Source of the DNA: a virus
IMG/VR virus record: IMGVR_UViG_3300047483_000537
Coordinates: 32,600-96,599 of that record
Reading direction: 5' to 3' (one strand)
DNA length: 64,000 nucleotides
Shown: one piece after another, positions 1 through 8,033 of the stretch
Numbering within the stretch: position 1 is the stretch's first letter
Layout: every line of letters begins with the position of its first letter
The notes under the pieces: model-generated
Database searches by the model: none
What the model was told of the DNA's origin: nothing
What the model saw: only the letters and a program-made list of their open reading frames with translations
Position numbers and translations under genes: made by a program

Positions 1-215
1 GTATTACAATCCCACACTCTGTTGGAGTCATTGATTCCGATTATCGTGGAAATTTAAAAGTTTTGCTAAAAAATATTTCGGAAGATCCTTACCTTGTTCA
101 GGAAGGTGACCGAATCGCACAGCTAGTCATTCAACCAGTCCAGCTTGTGGACTTTGTAGATAGTTGGAATGACACAAAACGTGGTACTGGTGGATTCGGT
201 TCCACTGGACAATAA
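1..215 (+). CDS. dut: dUTPase, C-terminal part (truncated by window edge)
   Basis: The reading frame starting at base 3 is open from the window edge to a TAA at 213-215 and ends in GTGGFGSTGQ, the glycine-rich motif V that closes the active site of trimeric dUTPases. The upstream stretch DSDYRGNLKVLLKN and GDRIAQLVI match the family's motifs III and IV. The enzyme hydrolyses dUTP to dUMP and PPi, keeping uracil out of phage DNA and feeding thymidylate synthesis. It lies 16 nt before the ribonucleotide reductase, so the two form a nucleotide-supply unit; the ThyX gene elsewhere in the window would use its dUMP product. The N-terminal half lies outside the window. Confidence 0.9.
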   Translation, partial: ITIPHSVGVIDSDYRGNLKVLLKNISEDPYLVQEGDRIAQLVIQPVQLVDFVDSWNDTKRGTGGFGSTGQ

Positions 216-231
216 ATAAGAAAGATCATTA

Positions 232-2199
232 ATGACAGCAGTTTCAACACGAGCACAAGTAATTACACGTCGTACGTACAATCGCCCTACATCAGACGAC
301 GGAAAACAATTTGAAACATGGGAAGAAACGGTAGCCCGCGTTATTGACCACCAACAGTGGTTATGGGAACGAGCAGTCGGACGCGACTTAAATGACGTAG
401 AATACGCAGAACTTTACGATCTTGAGCAACTGATGCTAGATCGCAAAGTTTTAATGAGCGGTCGCACACTTTGGCTTGGTGGAACTAATGTTGCCAAAAC
501 CCGTGAAGCATCCCAATTTAATTGCTCGTTTACACACGTTGAAACAATCTATGACGTAGTTGACGTCCTATGGCTGTTATTACAAGGTTGTGGTGTTGGC
601 TTTAAGCCAATTGTTGGAACACTAAATGGTTTCTCAAAACCGATCAAAAATATTCGTGTAGTACGTAGTACTCGCACTGAAAAGGGCGGAAATGAGTATA
701 ACACAGAAACATTTGATGAAGAAACAAAAGTCTGGACTATCCAGGTTGGAGACAGTGCAGAAGCTTGGGCAAAATCTATTGGAAAGTTGCTTGCGGGTAA
801 GTATCCTGCTGATACTTTGGTACTTGATTTTAGCCAGCTACGACCAGCAGGTGAAAGGTTAAAAGGTTATGGATGGATTAGCTCTGGAGATTCGGCAATT
901 AGTACTGCTTATACTGCTATCGCCAATATACTTAATGGGCGTGCTGATAGCTTGCTTACTCGCATGGACATTCTTGACATTGTTAATCATCTGGGTACCA
1001 TTCTATCTAGTCGCCGCAGTGCTGAAATCGCACTATTCGACTACGACCAACCGGAATGGGAAGAATTTGCCGTAGCCAAAAAAGATTGGTGGCTACATAA
1101 CAATGCACACCGTACACAATCCAATAACAGCTTGGTATTTAAAAAGAAACCACTAAAATCTGACCTAGAACGTATCTTTGGTATGATGGTTGAGGCGGGC
1201 GGAAGTGAGCCAGGATTTATCAATGAAGTTGAAGCATTACGTCGCGCTCCATGGTTCAAAGGTGCAAACCCTTGCGTGGAAATCTTACTTGGTAACAAAG
1301 CTTTTTGTAATCTTACCGAGACCGATATTGCTAAGTTCAAAGGGGACACAGCTGGTTTACATAACGCAATTAGACTTGCAGCCCGTGCAAACTATCGTCA
1401 AACCTGCGTTAACTTGCAAGACGGAATTCTTCAAGAATCTTGGCATCTCAACAACTATTTCTTGCGTCTTTGCGGAGTTGGCTTAACTGGTATTGCTATG
1501 CGTCCAGATATGGGTGCTTATGATTACGAGTACTTGAAGCGTACCGCTACTGGAGCAGCTATCGGTATGAGTTTAGAACTAGGATTGCCAGCTCCTAAAA
1601 ATGTAACTTGTATCAAGCCATCAGGTACATTGTCAAAAATCATGGATACCACAGAAGGTGTTCACAAACCTCTAGGAAAGTACATTTTCAATAATGTTCA
1701 ATTTAGCAAGCATGACCCGGTGGTTGAAAAACTACGTGAAGCGGGTTACCGTGTTATTAATCATCCTGTTGATGATTCTGGAGTGCTTGTTACGTTTCCG
1801 GTAATGTGGGACGGAGTTCCGTTTGACAAAGTAGATGGTAAAGAAGTTAACATTGAATCAGCAGTTGTACAGCTTGAGCGCTATAAATTGCTACAAACAT
1901 CCTGGAACCAGCAGAATACTTCGGTAACTATTAGTTACGATCCAAGTGAAGTACCTGCAATTATTGATTGGTTGCTAGACAACTGGGATTGTTATGTTGG
2001 TGTGAGTTTTATTTACCGCACAGACCCAACCAAGACTGCCAAAGACTTGGGTTATCTATACCTTCCACAAGAAGTTGTAACCGAGCAAGACTACAAAGAG
2101 TATGTGCAAGAACTAAGTTTAGTAGACTTGAACAATACCAATAGTTTTGATGAAATCACAGACGCAGAGTGTGCCACAGGTGCATGCCCTATTAAATAA
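232..2199 (+). CDS. nrdJ: class II (adenosylcobalamin-dependent) ribonucleoside-triphosphate reductase
   Basis: Reduces ribonucleotides to deoxyribonucleotides for phage DNA synthesis using a cobalamin-generated thiyl radical. Every key cysteine of the monomeric Lactobacillus-type enzyme has a counterpart: C98 in QFNCSF and C359 in AFCNLTE (the reducible pair), C348 with E350 in NPCVEI (radical site), and a C-terminal relay pair C647/C652 in CATGACPIK with the same five-residue spacing. At 655 residues it is shorter than the usual ~740. No NrdB-like subunit or NrdD glycyl-radical tail is present, which fits class II. B12 must come from the host. Start chosen at the ATG 16 nt after the dUTPase stop. 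Confidence 0.92.
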   Translation: MTAVSTRAQVITRRTYNRPTSDDGKQFETWEETVARVIDHQQWLWERAVGRDLNDVEYAELYDLEQLMLDRKVLMSGRTLWLGGTNVAKTREASQFNCSFTHVETIYDVVDVLWLLLQGCGVGFKPIVGTLNGFSKPIKNIRVVRSTRTEKGGNEYNTETFDEETKVWTIQVGDSAEAWAKSIGKLLAGKYPADTLVLDFSQLRPAGERLKGYGWISSGDSAISTAYTAIANILNGRADSLLTRMDILDIVNHLGTILSSRRSAEIALFDYDQPEWEEFAVAKKDWWLHNNAHRTQSNNSLVFKKKPLKSDLERIFGMMVEAGGSEPGFINEVEALRRAPWFKGANPCVEILLGNKAFCNLTETDIAKFKGDTAGLHNAIRLAARANYRQTCVNLQDGILQESWHLNNYFLRLCGVGLTGIAMRPDMGAYDYEYLKRTATGAAIGMSLELGLPAPKNVTCIKPSGTLSKIMDTTEGVHKPLGKYIFNNVQFSKHDPVVEKLREAGYRVINHPVDDSGVLVTFPVMWDGVPFDKVDGKEVNIESAVVQLERYKLLQTSWNQQNTSVTISYDPSEVPAIIDWLLDNWDCYVGVSFIYRTDPTKTAKDLGYLYLPQEVVTEQDYKEYVQELSLVDLNNTNSFDEITDAECATGACPIK

Positions 2200-2212
2200 C
2201 CTTAAATAAAAT

Positions 2213-2398
2213 ATGAACGATCTAAAATTCAACCTATCCGATCTAACTCTTGACGAAGTAAATGCTATTTTAGCAGGCTTACAAGAATTGCCAGGTAAAA
2301 TTTGCAATCCAGTATCACAAAAGATTCGCCAACAGGCCGAAGCTCAGATACCAAAGCAAGAACCTTCAATGCAAGACTTAGCTCAACCAGCTGAGTAA
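2213..2398 (+). CDS. small conserved phage protein
   Basis: A 61-residue acidic protein starting 13 nt after the reductase stop and probably co-transcribed with it. The N-terminal part (NLSDLTLDEVNAILAGLQEL) resembles a family of short helical phage proteins of unknown function that carry an 'L-x-x-x-E-V/T-N-x-I-L-x-x-L' pattern; the second half is Gln/Pro-rich and probably disordered. It ends just before a terminator. No enzymatic motif is visible. Confidence 0.6.
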   Translation: MNDLKFNLSDLTLDEVNAILAGLQELPGKICNPVSQKIRQQAEAQIPKQEPSMQDLAQPAE

Positions 2399-2412
2399 TT
2401 AGCCAAACAAAA

Positions 2413-2440
2413 AGCCCCTGTATAGCAATATACAGGGGCT
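2413..2440. terminator. bidirectional intrinsic terminator between convergent genes
   Basis: An 11-bp perfect stem (AGCCCCTGTAT / ATACAGGGGCT) with a 6-nt loop is flanked by A-rich sequence on the left and a T run on the right, so it can terminate both the rightward dUTPase-reductase transcript and the leftward PhoH transcript, whose last gene ends at 2447. Confidence 0.9.
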
Positions 2441-2446
2441 TTTTGT

Positions 2447-3085
2447 TTACAGCGGTGTATCTTCTGTGCTATCTTCGTCATCAACGTTTTCGTAATCTAC
2501 AACGTCTTCTGGTGCTAGTTCGCTGAATACTAAAACTAATATATCACGATATGGTTGTTCTACAAGATGTAAATCTAACAAATAAGTATCTAAATGATTG
2601 TTTCGTAACAACTGAGCATGGTACATAAACTGACCAAAAGCATCCAGTGATTCTGAAATATTTTCGTTAGCATAATTTTCTAAAGTTTGTGCTGCAGCTT
2701 GCAGCATTACCTTGGGTACTTGAGATTTTGTAACTGTTAGCAATCTAATTGCTTTGGCTTCACGTGCTCGCATAATCTGGTTGCGTTTTGCAGTACTCCA
2801 AGAGTAACCACCGTCACCACCCCATAAGTCCCAAGCTACTCTGCCTTTACTTGGAAAACCTTCTTCACCACTGCGAAAACCAGTTGCTTGTTTGTCTGGC
2901 TCGTGTCGGCTAAAAAAGCTGTACATTCGTAATACAACGCTTTCTGATAGTGGCTCACGGTCTTTTAGTTGATTAGCACGAGCCAAACCAACAAGCGTAC
3001 CGCCAGGCTGACCTTCGTCTTTCCACTTTAAAGCACGTTTGGCAGCACTTGCCATGCCCGTTGTTGGTTTGTATGTTTTTGCCAT
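2447..3085 (-). CDS. conserved phage protein with 'SSHEPDK-WALWGGD-like' domain
   Basis: A 212-residue protein. Residues ~10-100 hold a pattern I recognise from phage proteins of unknown function: a basic AAKRALKWKDE, GGTLVGLARA, then LSESVVLRMYSFFSRHEPDK and SKGRVAWDLWGGDGGYSWS. Such modules occur alone or attached to head-maturation proteins. The remaining half is helical and ends in an acidic tail (YENVDDEDSTEDTPL). It lies 9 nt after PhoH and is the last gene of the leftward unit, before the terminator at 2413. Function unknown. Confidence 0.65.
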   Translation of the reverse strand: MAKTYKPTTGMASAAKRALKWKDEGQPGGTLVGLARANQLKDREPLSESVVLRMYSFFSRHEPDKQATGFRSGEEGFPSKGRVAWDLWGGDGGYSWSTAKRNQIMRAREAKAIRLLTVTKSQVPKVMLQAAAQTLENYANENISESLDAFGQFMYHAQLLRNNHLDTYLLDLHLVEQPYRDILVLVFSELAPEDVVDYENVDDEDSTEDTPL

Positions 3086-3094
3086 ACTAGTCCT

Positions 3095-3853
3095 TTAATT
3101 ATTATAAGCTAAAATAACTTGCTTACACATTTGTGATCTAACAATATCTTCATCACGAAAACTAACGACACTAACTCCTTCAATATGTTGTAAACGCTTT
3201 ACAGCGTCCATAAGACCTGAATCTGAAATGTCTGTTTGTTTTGGATCTCCTGATAGGATTACTTTACAGTTTTTTCCGATGCGTGATAAGAGCATCTTGA
3301 ATTCTGTTTTGGTTAAGTTTTGGGCTTCGTCTACAAGAATAATACAATTCTCAAAACTAGCTCCACGCATAAACCCCAGCGGTTTAGGATCAATATCTTT
3401 AGCCCTCAAGGAATATTCATAAAAACCTTTGCCAAGTGCTTTAGTAAACACTTGGTCAAAAGGTTGTAGATATGGTGCATATTTCTCGTCCAGCTCTCCT
3501 GGCAAGAATCCCATACCGCGTCCTGTTTCTACGTTAGGACGTGTTAGAATAATTTTATTTACACGTTTGTAATACAGTTCTGCTGCAGCGTAACTAGCAG
3601 CTATATATGTTTTACCTGTACCGGCGCTGCCTATGCCAAAGATAATATCTGAATCTTCGATTGCATTTAGGTACTCGCTTTGAATGAAGTTTAGTGGCTG
3701 AACTTCTTTAAACGTATAATTACGTTGAGGTATTGGTTCTGCAAACCCTTCCTCGTGCTCTTTACGCAGCCTGGCTTTTTCCTCATTAGATATGTGGTTG
3801 CCGGACTTTTTACTTGGAAATGTGCGATGTGTTTTACCACTATTTCTTGCCAT
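3095..3853 (-). CDS. phoH: PhoH-like ATPase
   Basis: A cytoplasmic P-loop ATPase of the PhoH family, frequent in aquatic phages; its biochemical job is unresolved, with RNA-related roles suggested. The 252 residues show Walker A GSAGTGKT (75-82), a LTRPNVETG segment following it, Walker B IILVDEAQ (171-178) and the SGDPKQTD sensor motif (201-208), in the right order and spacing. The N-terminal ~40 residues are basic and probably flexible. The gene has its own promoter (-35 TTGACC, 17-nt spacer, -10 TATAAT at 3895-3923) and an AAGGA ribosome site before the ATG. Confidence 0.92.
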   Translation of the reverse strand: MARNSGKTHRTFPSKKSGNHISNEEKARLRKEHEEGFAEPIPQRNYTFKEVQPLNFIQSEYLNAIEDSDIIFGIGSAGTGKTYIAASYAAAELYYKRVNKIILTRPNVETGRGMGFLPGELDEKYAPYLQPFDQVFTKALGKGFYEYSLRAKDIDPKPLGFMRGASFENCIILVDEAQNLTKTEFKMLLSRIGKNCKVILSGDPKQTDISDSGLMDAVKRLQHIEGVSVVSFRDEDIVRSQMCKQVILAYNN

Positions 3854-3894
3854 GAACTTCCTTATTTTTGGATAGACGTTGAAGTGAATATTAA

Positions 3895-3923
3895 ATTATA
3901 CCACCTCAACACCTTGTGGTCAA
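3895..3923 (-). promoter_or_regulatory. sigma70-type promoter for phoH
   Basis: On the minus strand, TTGACC (918-923) and TATAAT (895-900) are separated by exactly 17 nt. Transcription would start near 3888, about 35 nt before the phoH ATG. Confidence 0.8.
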
Positions 3924-3931
3924 TATAAAAT

Positions 3932-4117
3932 TTACTTAGCCTGTTTGTCCGGTACTTTAGTACCTTCTAACTTCTTGTGTACTTTGACGTCTTTACAAAC
4001 TTCCTTGACTTTTTTAGTTTTAGGATCGGTTTGCTCTACACAAACTTTCTTTGTTTCCGCAGCAAAAATGCTGGCGCCAAAGCAAGTTAATGCTACTGCT
4101 AAAATTATTGATTTCAT
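3932..4117 (-). CDS. small exported protein
   Basis: A 61-residue protein with an N-terminal Sec-type signal peptide (short basic start, hydrophobic core, ALA/AAE-like cleavage region near residue 20). The mature part is ~40 residues, very Lys-rich, with two cysteines flanking a TDPKTKKVKEV stretch that could form a disulphide in the periplasm. It directly abuts the next gene (end 4117, next start region 4118), so it is the last gene of the exported-protein cassette. No family recognised. Confidence 0.65.
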   Translation of the reverse strand: MKSIILAVALTCFGASIFAAETKKVCVEQTDPKTKKVKEVCKDVKVHKKLEGTKVPDKQAK

Positions 4118-4573
4118 TTAAATCTCCGGTTGAGGTGCTGGTTGAGGTGCTGGCTTACCATTAATCATACGAACTTCCATTACTGCGGTACCGTTAAACC
4201 CTGCTGTAGTAGATAGTCCTGGTGAAAAAGTAGGCTCCTGTCTGGGAGGTACATAGCTGGTTTTTGCAGCTGCTGCGGCGTTATCTTGTGCTTGCTTCAT
4301 TAATGCGATTGAAGCATCAACTTCTTCTTTACTGCCGCCTGCCAACATAATTCCCGATAACGTGCCTGTTAAAAATGTAGCAATTGGTACAATTAGTTCA
4401 AAAAACTTTTGATCAATAGGACTAATAGCATTTAGTGGTTGTGTTACAAAGATTAGGCTGTAAAGCACAACAAAAACAATTCCTGTTAGTGTAAGTGCCA
4501 AGCACACACCAATAAAGAATTTAAGACGAGCCATCAATTGCTCGTCTGTGTATAAGATAACATTATTTTGCAC
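4118..4573 (-). CDS. membrane protein with two transmembrane segments, holin-like topology
   Basis: 151 residues with two clear hydrophobic helices (about residues 17-44 and 60-80, the latter ending IMLAGG) followed by a ~65-residue soluble, Ala/Pro-rich tail. Size and topology fit a phage holin, and the gene sits in the same leftward unit as the endolysin and spanins, but holins cannot be named from sequence alone. It overlaps the upstream gene by 11 nt. Confidence 0.6.
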   Translation of the reverse strand: MQNNVILYTDEQLMARLKFFIGVCLALTLTGIVFVVLYSLIFVTQPLNAISPIDQKFFELIVPIATFLTGTLSGIMLAGGSKEEVDASIALMKQAQDNAAAAAKTSYVPPRQEPTFSPGLSTTAGFNGTAVMEVRMINGKPAPQPAPQPEI

Positions 4574-4832
4574 AAGTAACTCCTGTGGTTGGTGTGGGTG
4601 TGGCTGCCGCTGGCGTTGCCTGAGGGTCTATACGTGGGTCTCGTTGACCTTTAAAAACGTGGTCTGGGCATGTGCGAGTTACATCACAGATAGGTCGCTT
4701 GCACTGAGGTGTATCCCAGTTTTCTGGATTTTGACATGGGTAACGAAAACGATCTCCACCAAAAAATGCAAGTGCAACTGGTAGTATTAATAATACTCCT
4801 AGCCACTTAAATAGTTTTAAATCTACATTCAT
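4563..4832 (-). CDS. small membrane-anchored cysteine-rich protein
   Basis: 89 residues: a single N-terminal transmembrane helix (~residues 9-24), then a periplasmic-looking segment with five cysteines in a YPCQNPENWDTPQC-x-RPIC-x(5)-C pattern and a Pro/Thr/Ala-rich tail. The C-P-x-N-W spacing resembles short proteins I associate with aquatic phages. Two nucleotides separate it from the upstream coiled-coil protein gene; its end overlaps the holin-like gene. Function unknown. Confidence 0.6.
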   Translation of the reverse strand: MNVDLKLFKWLGVLLILPVALAFFGGDRFRYPCQNPENWDTPQCKRPICDVTRTCPDHVFKGQRDPRIDPQATPAAATPTPTTGVTCAK

Positions 4833-4833
4833 A

Positions 4834-5397
4834 TTATTTTCCTGCTAGTGGATTGTCGATTGCTTTTTGAATCTTATCATCAACACTTTTATTTAAGCGT
4901 TCTAGTTTTGTTTCTAAATCGCGCTTTAATTTGTCCATGTCATCTCTGTTACGATCTAAACTATTACGCAAGTCTTTTTGAGCTGTTTTTAAATCTTGAT
5001 CAGTTTCTCGCTGAGCCTGCTTAACGCTTCGCTCTATTTGTTCGGTTACGCTCTCATTACGACGTAGATCAGTTTTAAGATCATTTTTTATATCGCGAGT
5101 ATAGTCACTGGTTTTTTGCGAGTTTTCTTCAATAACAGCTAACCGCTTGTCAAATTCACTAAGATCTGGAGCCGAGTATTCGGCAATCTTTTTCTTCATG
5201 CTCTGGTAGTCTTTGTAAACTTCAAAAGCACCGTATAGTCCGCCCAATGTAGAGCTAACAATTGTAAAAGCTACCATTAATTTAGCAGGAGTAAATTCAT
5301 ATCCGCCAATACTAATAACGGTATCTTTACTAGCATATTTTTTAGCGGCTGCTTCTAGTTCAGCAACTTTTTTGTCTATATTTTTATCATCAGACAT
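4834..5397 (-). CDS. membrane-anchored coiled-coil protein
   Basis: 187 residues: a charged N-terminal helix, one transmembrane segment around residues 40-60 (LMVAFTIVSSTLGGLYGAF), then ~110 residues of highly charged heptad-like sequence predicted to form a long coiled coil, ending in DNPLAGK. This looks like a rod projecting from the inner membrane. It is embedded between exported-protein genes; a role in the envelope (lysis, superinfection exclusion) is plausible but unproven. Confidence 0.6.
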   Translation of the reverse strand: MSDDKNIDKKVAELEAAAKKYASKDTVISIGGYEFTPAKLMVAFTIVSSTLGGLYGAFEVYKDYQSMKKKIAEYSAPDLSEFDKRLAVIEENSQKTSDYTRDIKNDLKTDLRRNESVTEQIERSVKQAQRETDQDLKTAQKDLRNSLDRNRDDMDKLKRDLETKLERLNKSVDDKIQKAIDNPLAGK

Positions 5398-5405
5398 TAT
5401 ACCTC

Positions 5406-5816
5406 CTATTTGTTCTCAAATTTTAAATTTTTGAGATTTTCCAGCTCTCGCTCTAGTTTTTGAATTTCTATACGTTTTTTTCGCAGTTCCAACTGGTAAA
5501 GCTCATTACAATCTAGTCGATCTTTTGGAGCTCCTATTGGTATAGTAATTCTTCCGTAAACACCGACATTTCTGCTCGGATCATTTGTAGCAGTACTAAC
5601 AATAGTAGTATCTCTATTTATAACACCTACTACGCCAAACTCAACGTTAGTACTAGAACCTATAGCCATTGAGCAGTCAAGACCATTGGCACGAAAGCTA
5701 TCGGATTGATAACTACTGTACGAACCTGGTAGTGCTAAATTTAGTGAACCTGTTTGAGCATTTACTATTGAAGTTCCTAACAAGCAAATAAATAAGAGGT
5801 ACTTGTTAATATTCAT
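5406..5816 (-). CDS. exported protein with C-terminal coiled coil
   Basis: 136 residues. A cleavable signal peptide (~1-20, ending VNA-Q) precedes a beta-rich middle part with two cysteines (C48, and C-N-E near residue 103) and a C-terminal amphipathic helix rich in Lys/Glu/Leu, likely a coiled coil. The segment GRITIPIGAPK followed by LDCNELYQLELRKKRIE is reminiscent of short secreted proteins in other aquatic phages. It overlaps the upstream gene by 4 nt (ATGA), implying coupled translation. Confidence 0.6.
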   Translation of the reverse strand: MNINKYLLFICLLGTSIVNAQTGSLNLALPGSYSSYQSDSFRANGLDCSMAIGSSTNVEFGVVGVINRDTTIVSTATNDPSRNVGVYGRITIPIGAPKDRLDCNELYQLELRKKRIEIQKLERELENLKNLKFENK

Positions 5817-6202
5817 GGTTTAACTTTTGAACAAATTTTACTAGCTATAAGGCTCTGTCTAGTGTTATTTCGAAACAGTCTAGATTCTGTACATATATAC
5901 ACCACACGTTTAACATCTTGAGTTTTAACATATATATCTATATTTTTAGTCTCAAGATATTCTACACGTAAAATCTTGCTATCGGAACTAGCAAAAGTTA
6001 CAGGCCGCCAATCTTCATCAAATACACCAAGCTCATAGTAAGAAACCTCTTGTCGCTTGTTAAATAGTTCCATTTTTGTTTGCATTACTCCGTCTATAAA
6101 TGACGTCTCAAACTTAGGATAAGTAGGAGTGAACTGGTGAGCAGAAACCTGCCCACCAAATAAAAATAGTACAAACACTAATAAAGTGTAGTAAAAACGC
6201 AT
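5813..6202 (-). CDS. exported protein, chaperone-like beta fold possible
   Basis: 129 residues with a strong signal peptide (residues 1-21, ending VSA-H). The mature part contains a series of short beta strands, with KMELFNKRQEVSYYELGVFD followed by VTFASS and a late CTESRLF. This layout recalls the N-terminal immunoglobulin-like domain of periplasmic pilus chaperones, and the neighbour at 6207 has a fimbrial-subunit-like look, but the match is loose and I would not name it. Ends 4 nt inside the next gene. Confidence 0.55.
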   Translation of the reverse strand: MRFYYTLLVFVLFLFGGQVSAHQFTPTYPKFETSFIDGVMQTKMELFNKRQEVSYYELGVFDEDWRPVTFASSDSKILRVEYLETKNIDIYVKTQDVKRVVYICTESRLFRNNTRQSLIASKICSKVKP

Positions 6203-6206
6203 TATA

Positions 6207-6704
6207 TTACAGAGCTATACACTCCGCTAACACTACAGCTCGATACTCTCCTGCAGGGAAAGATTTATCGTAGCCGTATTCTGCTTTTGATGTTGCGGCA
6301 AACCAAACAGTACCTGGTACAGTTAAATTGATTTCGGTAATATTATTATATACGCGCTTGTTAGTGGTATAGGCTGACATAGCTGGATCTGTAACACGGC
6401 TTACAGTAACGGCACCTGCCCAATTTACAACATCCGTTAATCCTGGACTTGAAGTAAATGCATTTGGCGTTGTTATTGTTGCTTTGTAGTATCCTGCTTG
6501 AACTACGTCATAGCGAATAACAGCTGGAGCACCACCGTCTACGGCGGCCGTGCTTAAGACATTTGGTGTAGGGTTACCATAAATACCTACTGTATCTGTG
6601 TTAATAACACATTTAGAAGATACAACTCCACGGATTGGCACTTCGGCTGAATTTACGCCGAATGAGATAGCTAGTGCCATTGCTAATAGTATCGATTTAA
6701 TCAT
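6207..6704 (-). CDS. exported protein, fimbrial-subunit-like
   Basis: The start chosen is the ATG at 6704, giving 165 residues that begin directly with a signal peptide (MIKSILLAMALAISFGVNSA); an AGAGGA-like ribosome site precedes it and it overlaps the previous stop by 8 nt. A longer in-frame start at 6737 adds an unlikely hydrophilic extension. The mature protein begins VPIRGVVSSKCVI and ends YRAVVLAECIAL: one early and one late cysteine with beta-strand repeats, as in secreted pilin-like domains. Possible substrate of the chaperone-like neighbour. Function uncertain. Confidence 0.6.
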   Translation of the reverse strand: MIKSILLAMALAISFGVNSAEVPIRGVVSSKCVINTDTVGIYGNPTPNVLSTAAVDGGAPAVIRYDVVQAGYYKATITTPNAFTSSPGLTDVVNWAGAVTVSRVTDPAMSAYTTNKRVYNNITEINLTVPGTVWFAATSKAEYGYDKSFPAGEYRAVVLAECIAL

Positions 6705-7551
6705 TTCTTGGTCCTCTGAGATTATATTGTGACTCAACCATTGTATTATGCAACTGCTGCTGGCTTAGATTTAGTCTTTGACTATTTCGGCTGTCGGGCA
6801 GAACTTTGTCCCTATACTTTATGGTTTCTTGATAAACACCACCAGGTAAAGCTACTGTGTATAGTTTAAAATCTGGTATATTATTTAGTGCTTCAAGTGC
6901 AGCGGCTTGAGCAGCTGCTTGTGCAGTTATCAAAGAGTTGCTGCTCTTATTGTCTTTAAGCTTCTTTTCTTTCGGCTCAGTTAATCCGAAACGACGATTT
7001 GTTTCTAGGGCTTCTTCACTATCATAGCTGTACTTAGCAAATTGTGGCAATGTGTCAGAGTTTAGTTCTGGTAATTTTGTTTGCGGTAATTTATAGTTTG
7101 GACAACTTGTGTCAGTAACGGGCTCTAATTTACAAGTATCATACCTATACCCATAGCTTACAAAAGGGTCTGTGACACTGCCTTGTCCTTGAACAGTGAT
7201 TTCTCCACGACCCCAGCTTGTAACCGGAATATTATCAACTGGTACTATTTTTGTTATAGTATTTCCAGGCCTTGCTGTCCAATCGTCCACACTACGAAAA
7301 ACATATCCGTTGCCATTTGTATGAAGGTTTTGTATACTAACCACCATTGGATCTTCTGTATTTTTAACAGTAGTATATCGGTAATTAACACTGTTTACTG
7401 TTAACCCTGTGTACTGTGGAAGTACTTTGGTCATAGTCCACGATAAACCAAAAGCGGCGGCATTTGAAGTTTTATCAGTAATAGTTTCAGAGTAAGAGTA
7501 GCAAGAGCAGAACCATAAGGCCACCACCACCAAGTAGTGTTTTAGTTTCAT
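6697..7551 (-). CDS. exported protein of unknown function
   Basis: 284 residues with a signal peptide (1-21, WFCSCYSYS-E). The mature protein is beta-rich in its first half, has a Cys pair (YDTCKLEPVTDTSCPNYKLP), and then a charged helical half with an Ala/Gln-rich run around residues 210-220. Its start codon lies 65 nt inside the upstream gene in another frame, but a good GGAGG ribosome site and the intact signal peptide support the start at 7551. No family recognised. Confidence 0.6.
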   Translation of the reverse strand: MKLKHYLVVVALWFCSCYSYSETITDKTSNAAAFGLSWTMTKVLPQYTGLTVNSVNYRYTTVKNTEDPMVVSIQNLHTNGNGYVFRSVDDWTARPGNTITKIVPVDNIPVTSWGRGEITVQGQGSVTDPFVSYGYRYDTCKLEPVTDTSCPNYKLPQTKLPELNSDTLPQFAKYSYDSEEALETNRRFGLTEPKEKKLKDNKSSNSLITAQAAAQAAALEALNNIPDFKLYTVALPGGVYQETIKYRDKVLPDSRNSQRLNLSQQQLHNTMVESQYNLRGPRND

Positions 7552-8032
7552 TGCTTATACCTCCACTGTTTGTTTTGGTACTTGGCTGTAGGCCTTCATT
7601 AGCCTTCCAAGCAGCACGTGCTTCCGAACCAATCGACCCGTCAAATGGACAAGGGGTACCTGCCATCATCATAGCATCAAACACTCGTCTGTCTTGGCAT
7701 AGCGTGCTTACCGCAGCTACTTTCATACCCATGTCATAAAGTGTTTTTGATAATTTTAGTCGTTCACAATTAAGGTCCACTACTGTAGCACCAGCACTAA
7801 TACCCAGGATTTGAGTTTGTACAGCACCGGCTACACCAACAGTACACAAGTCACTATTGGCTGTATTAATAGTAGGACTAATAGCGGATGCTGGTGGTGA
7901 TTTAATAGTGCTGTTACTATCGGATTTAGTAGTAACAGTGCTATTGGTATTTACTACTGCATCTTGAGCTAATACTCCACTTGCAAATAGTACTAGAAGT
8001 AGTATTGCTACAAAATATTTAAGTTGAAGCAA
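7487..8032 (-). CDS. exported protein with C-terminal membrane anchor
   Basis: 181 residues: signal peptide (1-22, GVLA-Q), a Ser/Thr/Asn-rich linker (25-55), a helical domain with four cysteines (DLCTVG, NCERLKL, TLCQDRR, TPCPFDG) and a C-terminal hydrophobic stretch ending in eight leucines. The overall plan (export signal, cysteine domain, C-terminal anchor) suggests a periplasmic domain held at a membrane. Its last 22 codons overlap the start of the next gene in a different frame. Confidence 0.6.
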   Translation of the reverse strand: MLQLKYFVAILLLVLFASGVLAQDAVVNTNSTVTTKSDSNSTIKSPPASAISPTINTANSDLCTVGVAGAVQTQILGISAGATVVDLNCERLKLSKTLYDMGMKVAAVSTLCQDRRVFDAMMMAGTPCPFDGSIGSEARAAWKANEGLQPSTKTNSGGISNETKTLLGGGGLMVLLLLLLL

Positions 8033-8033
8033 C

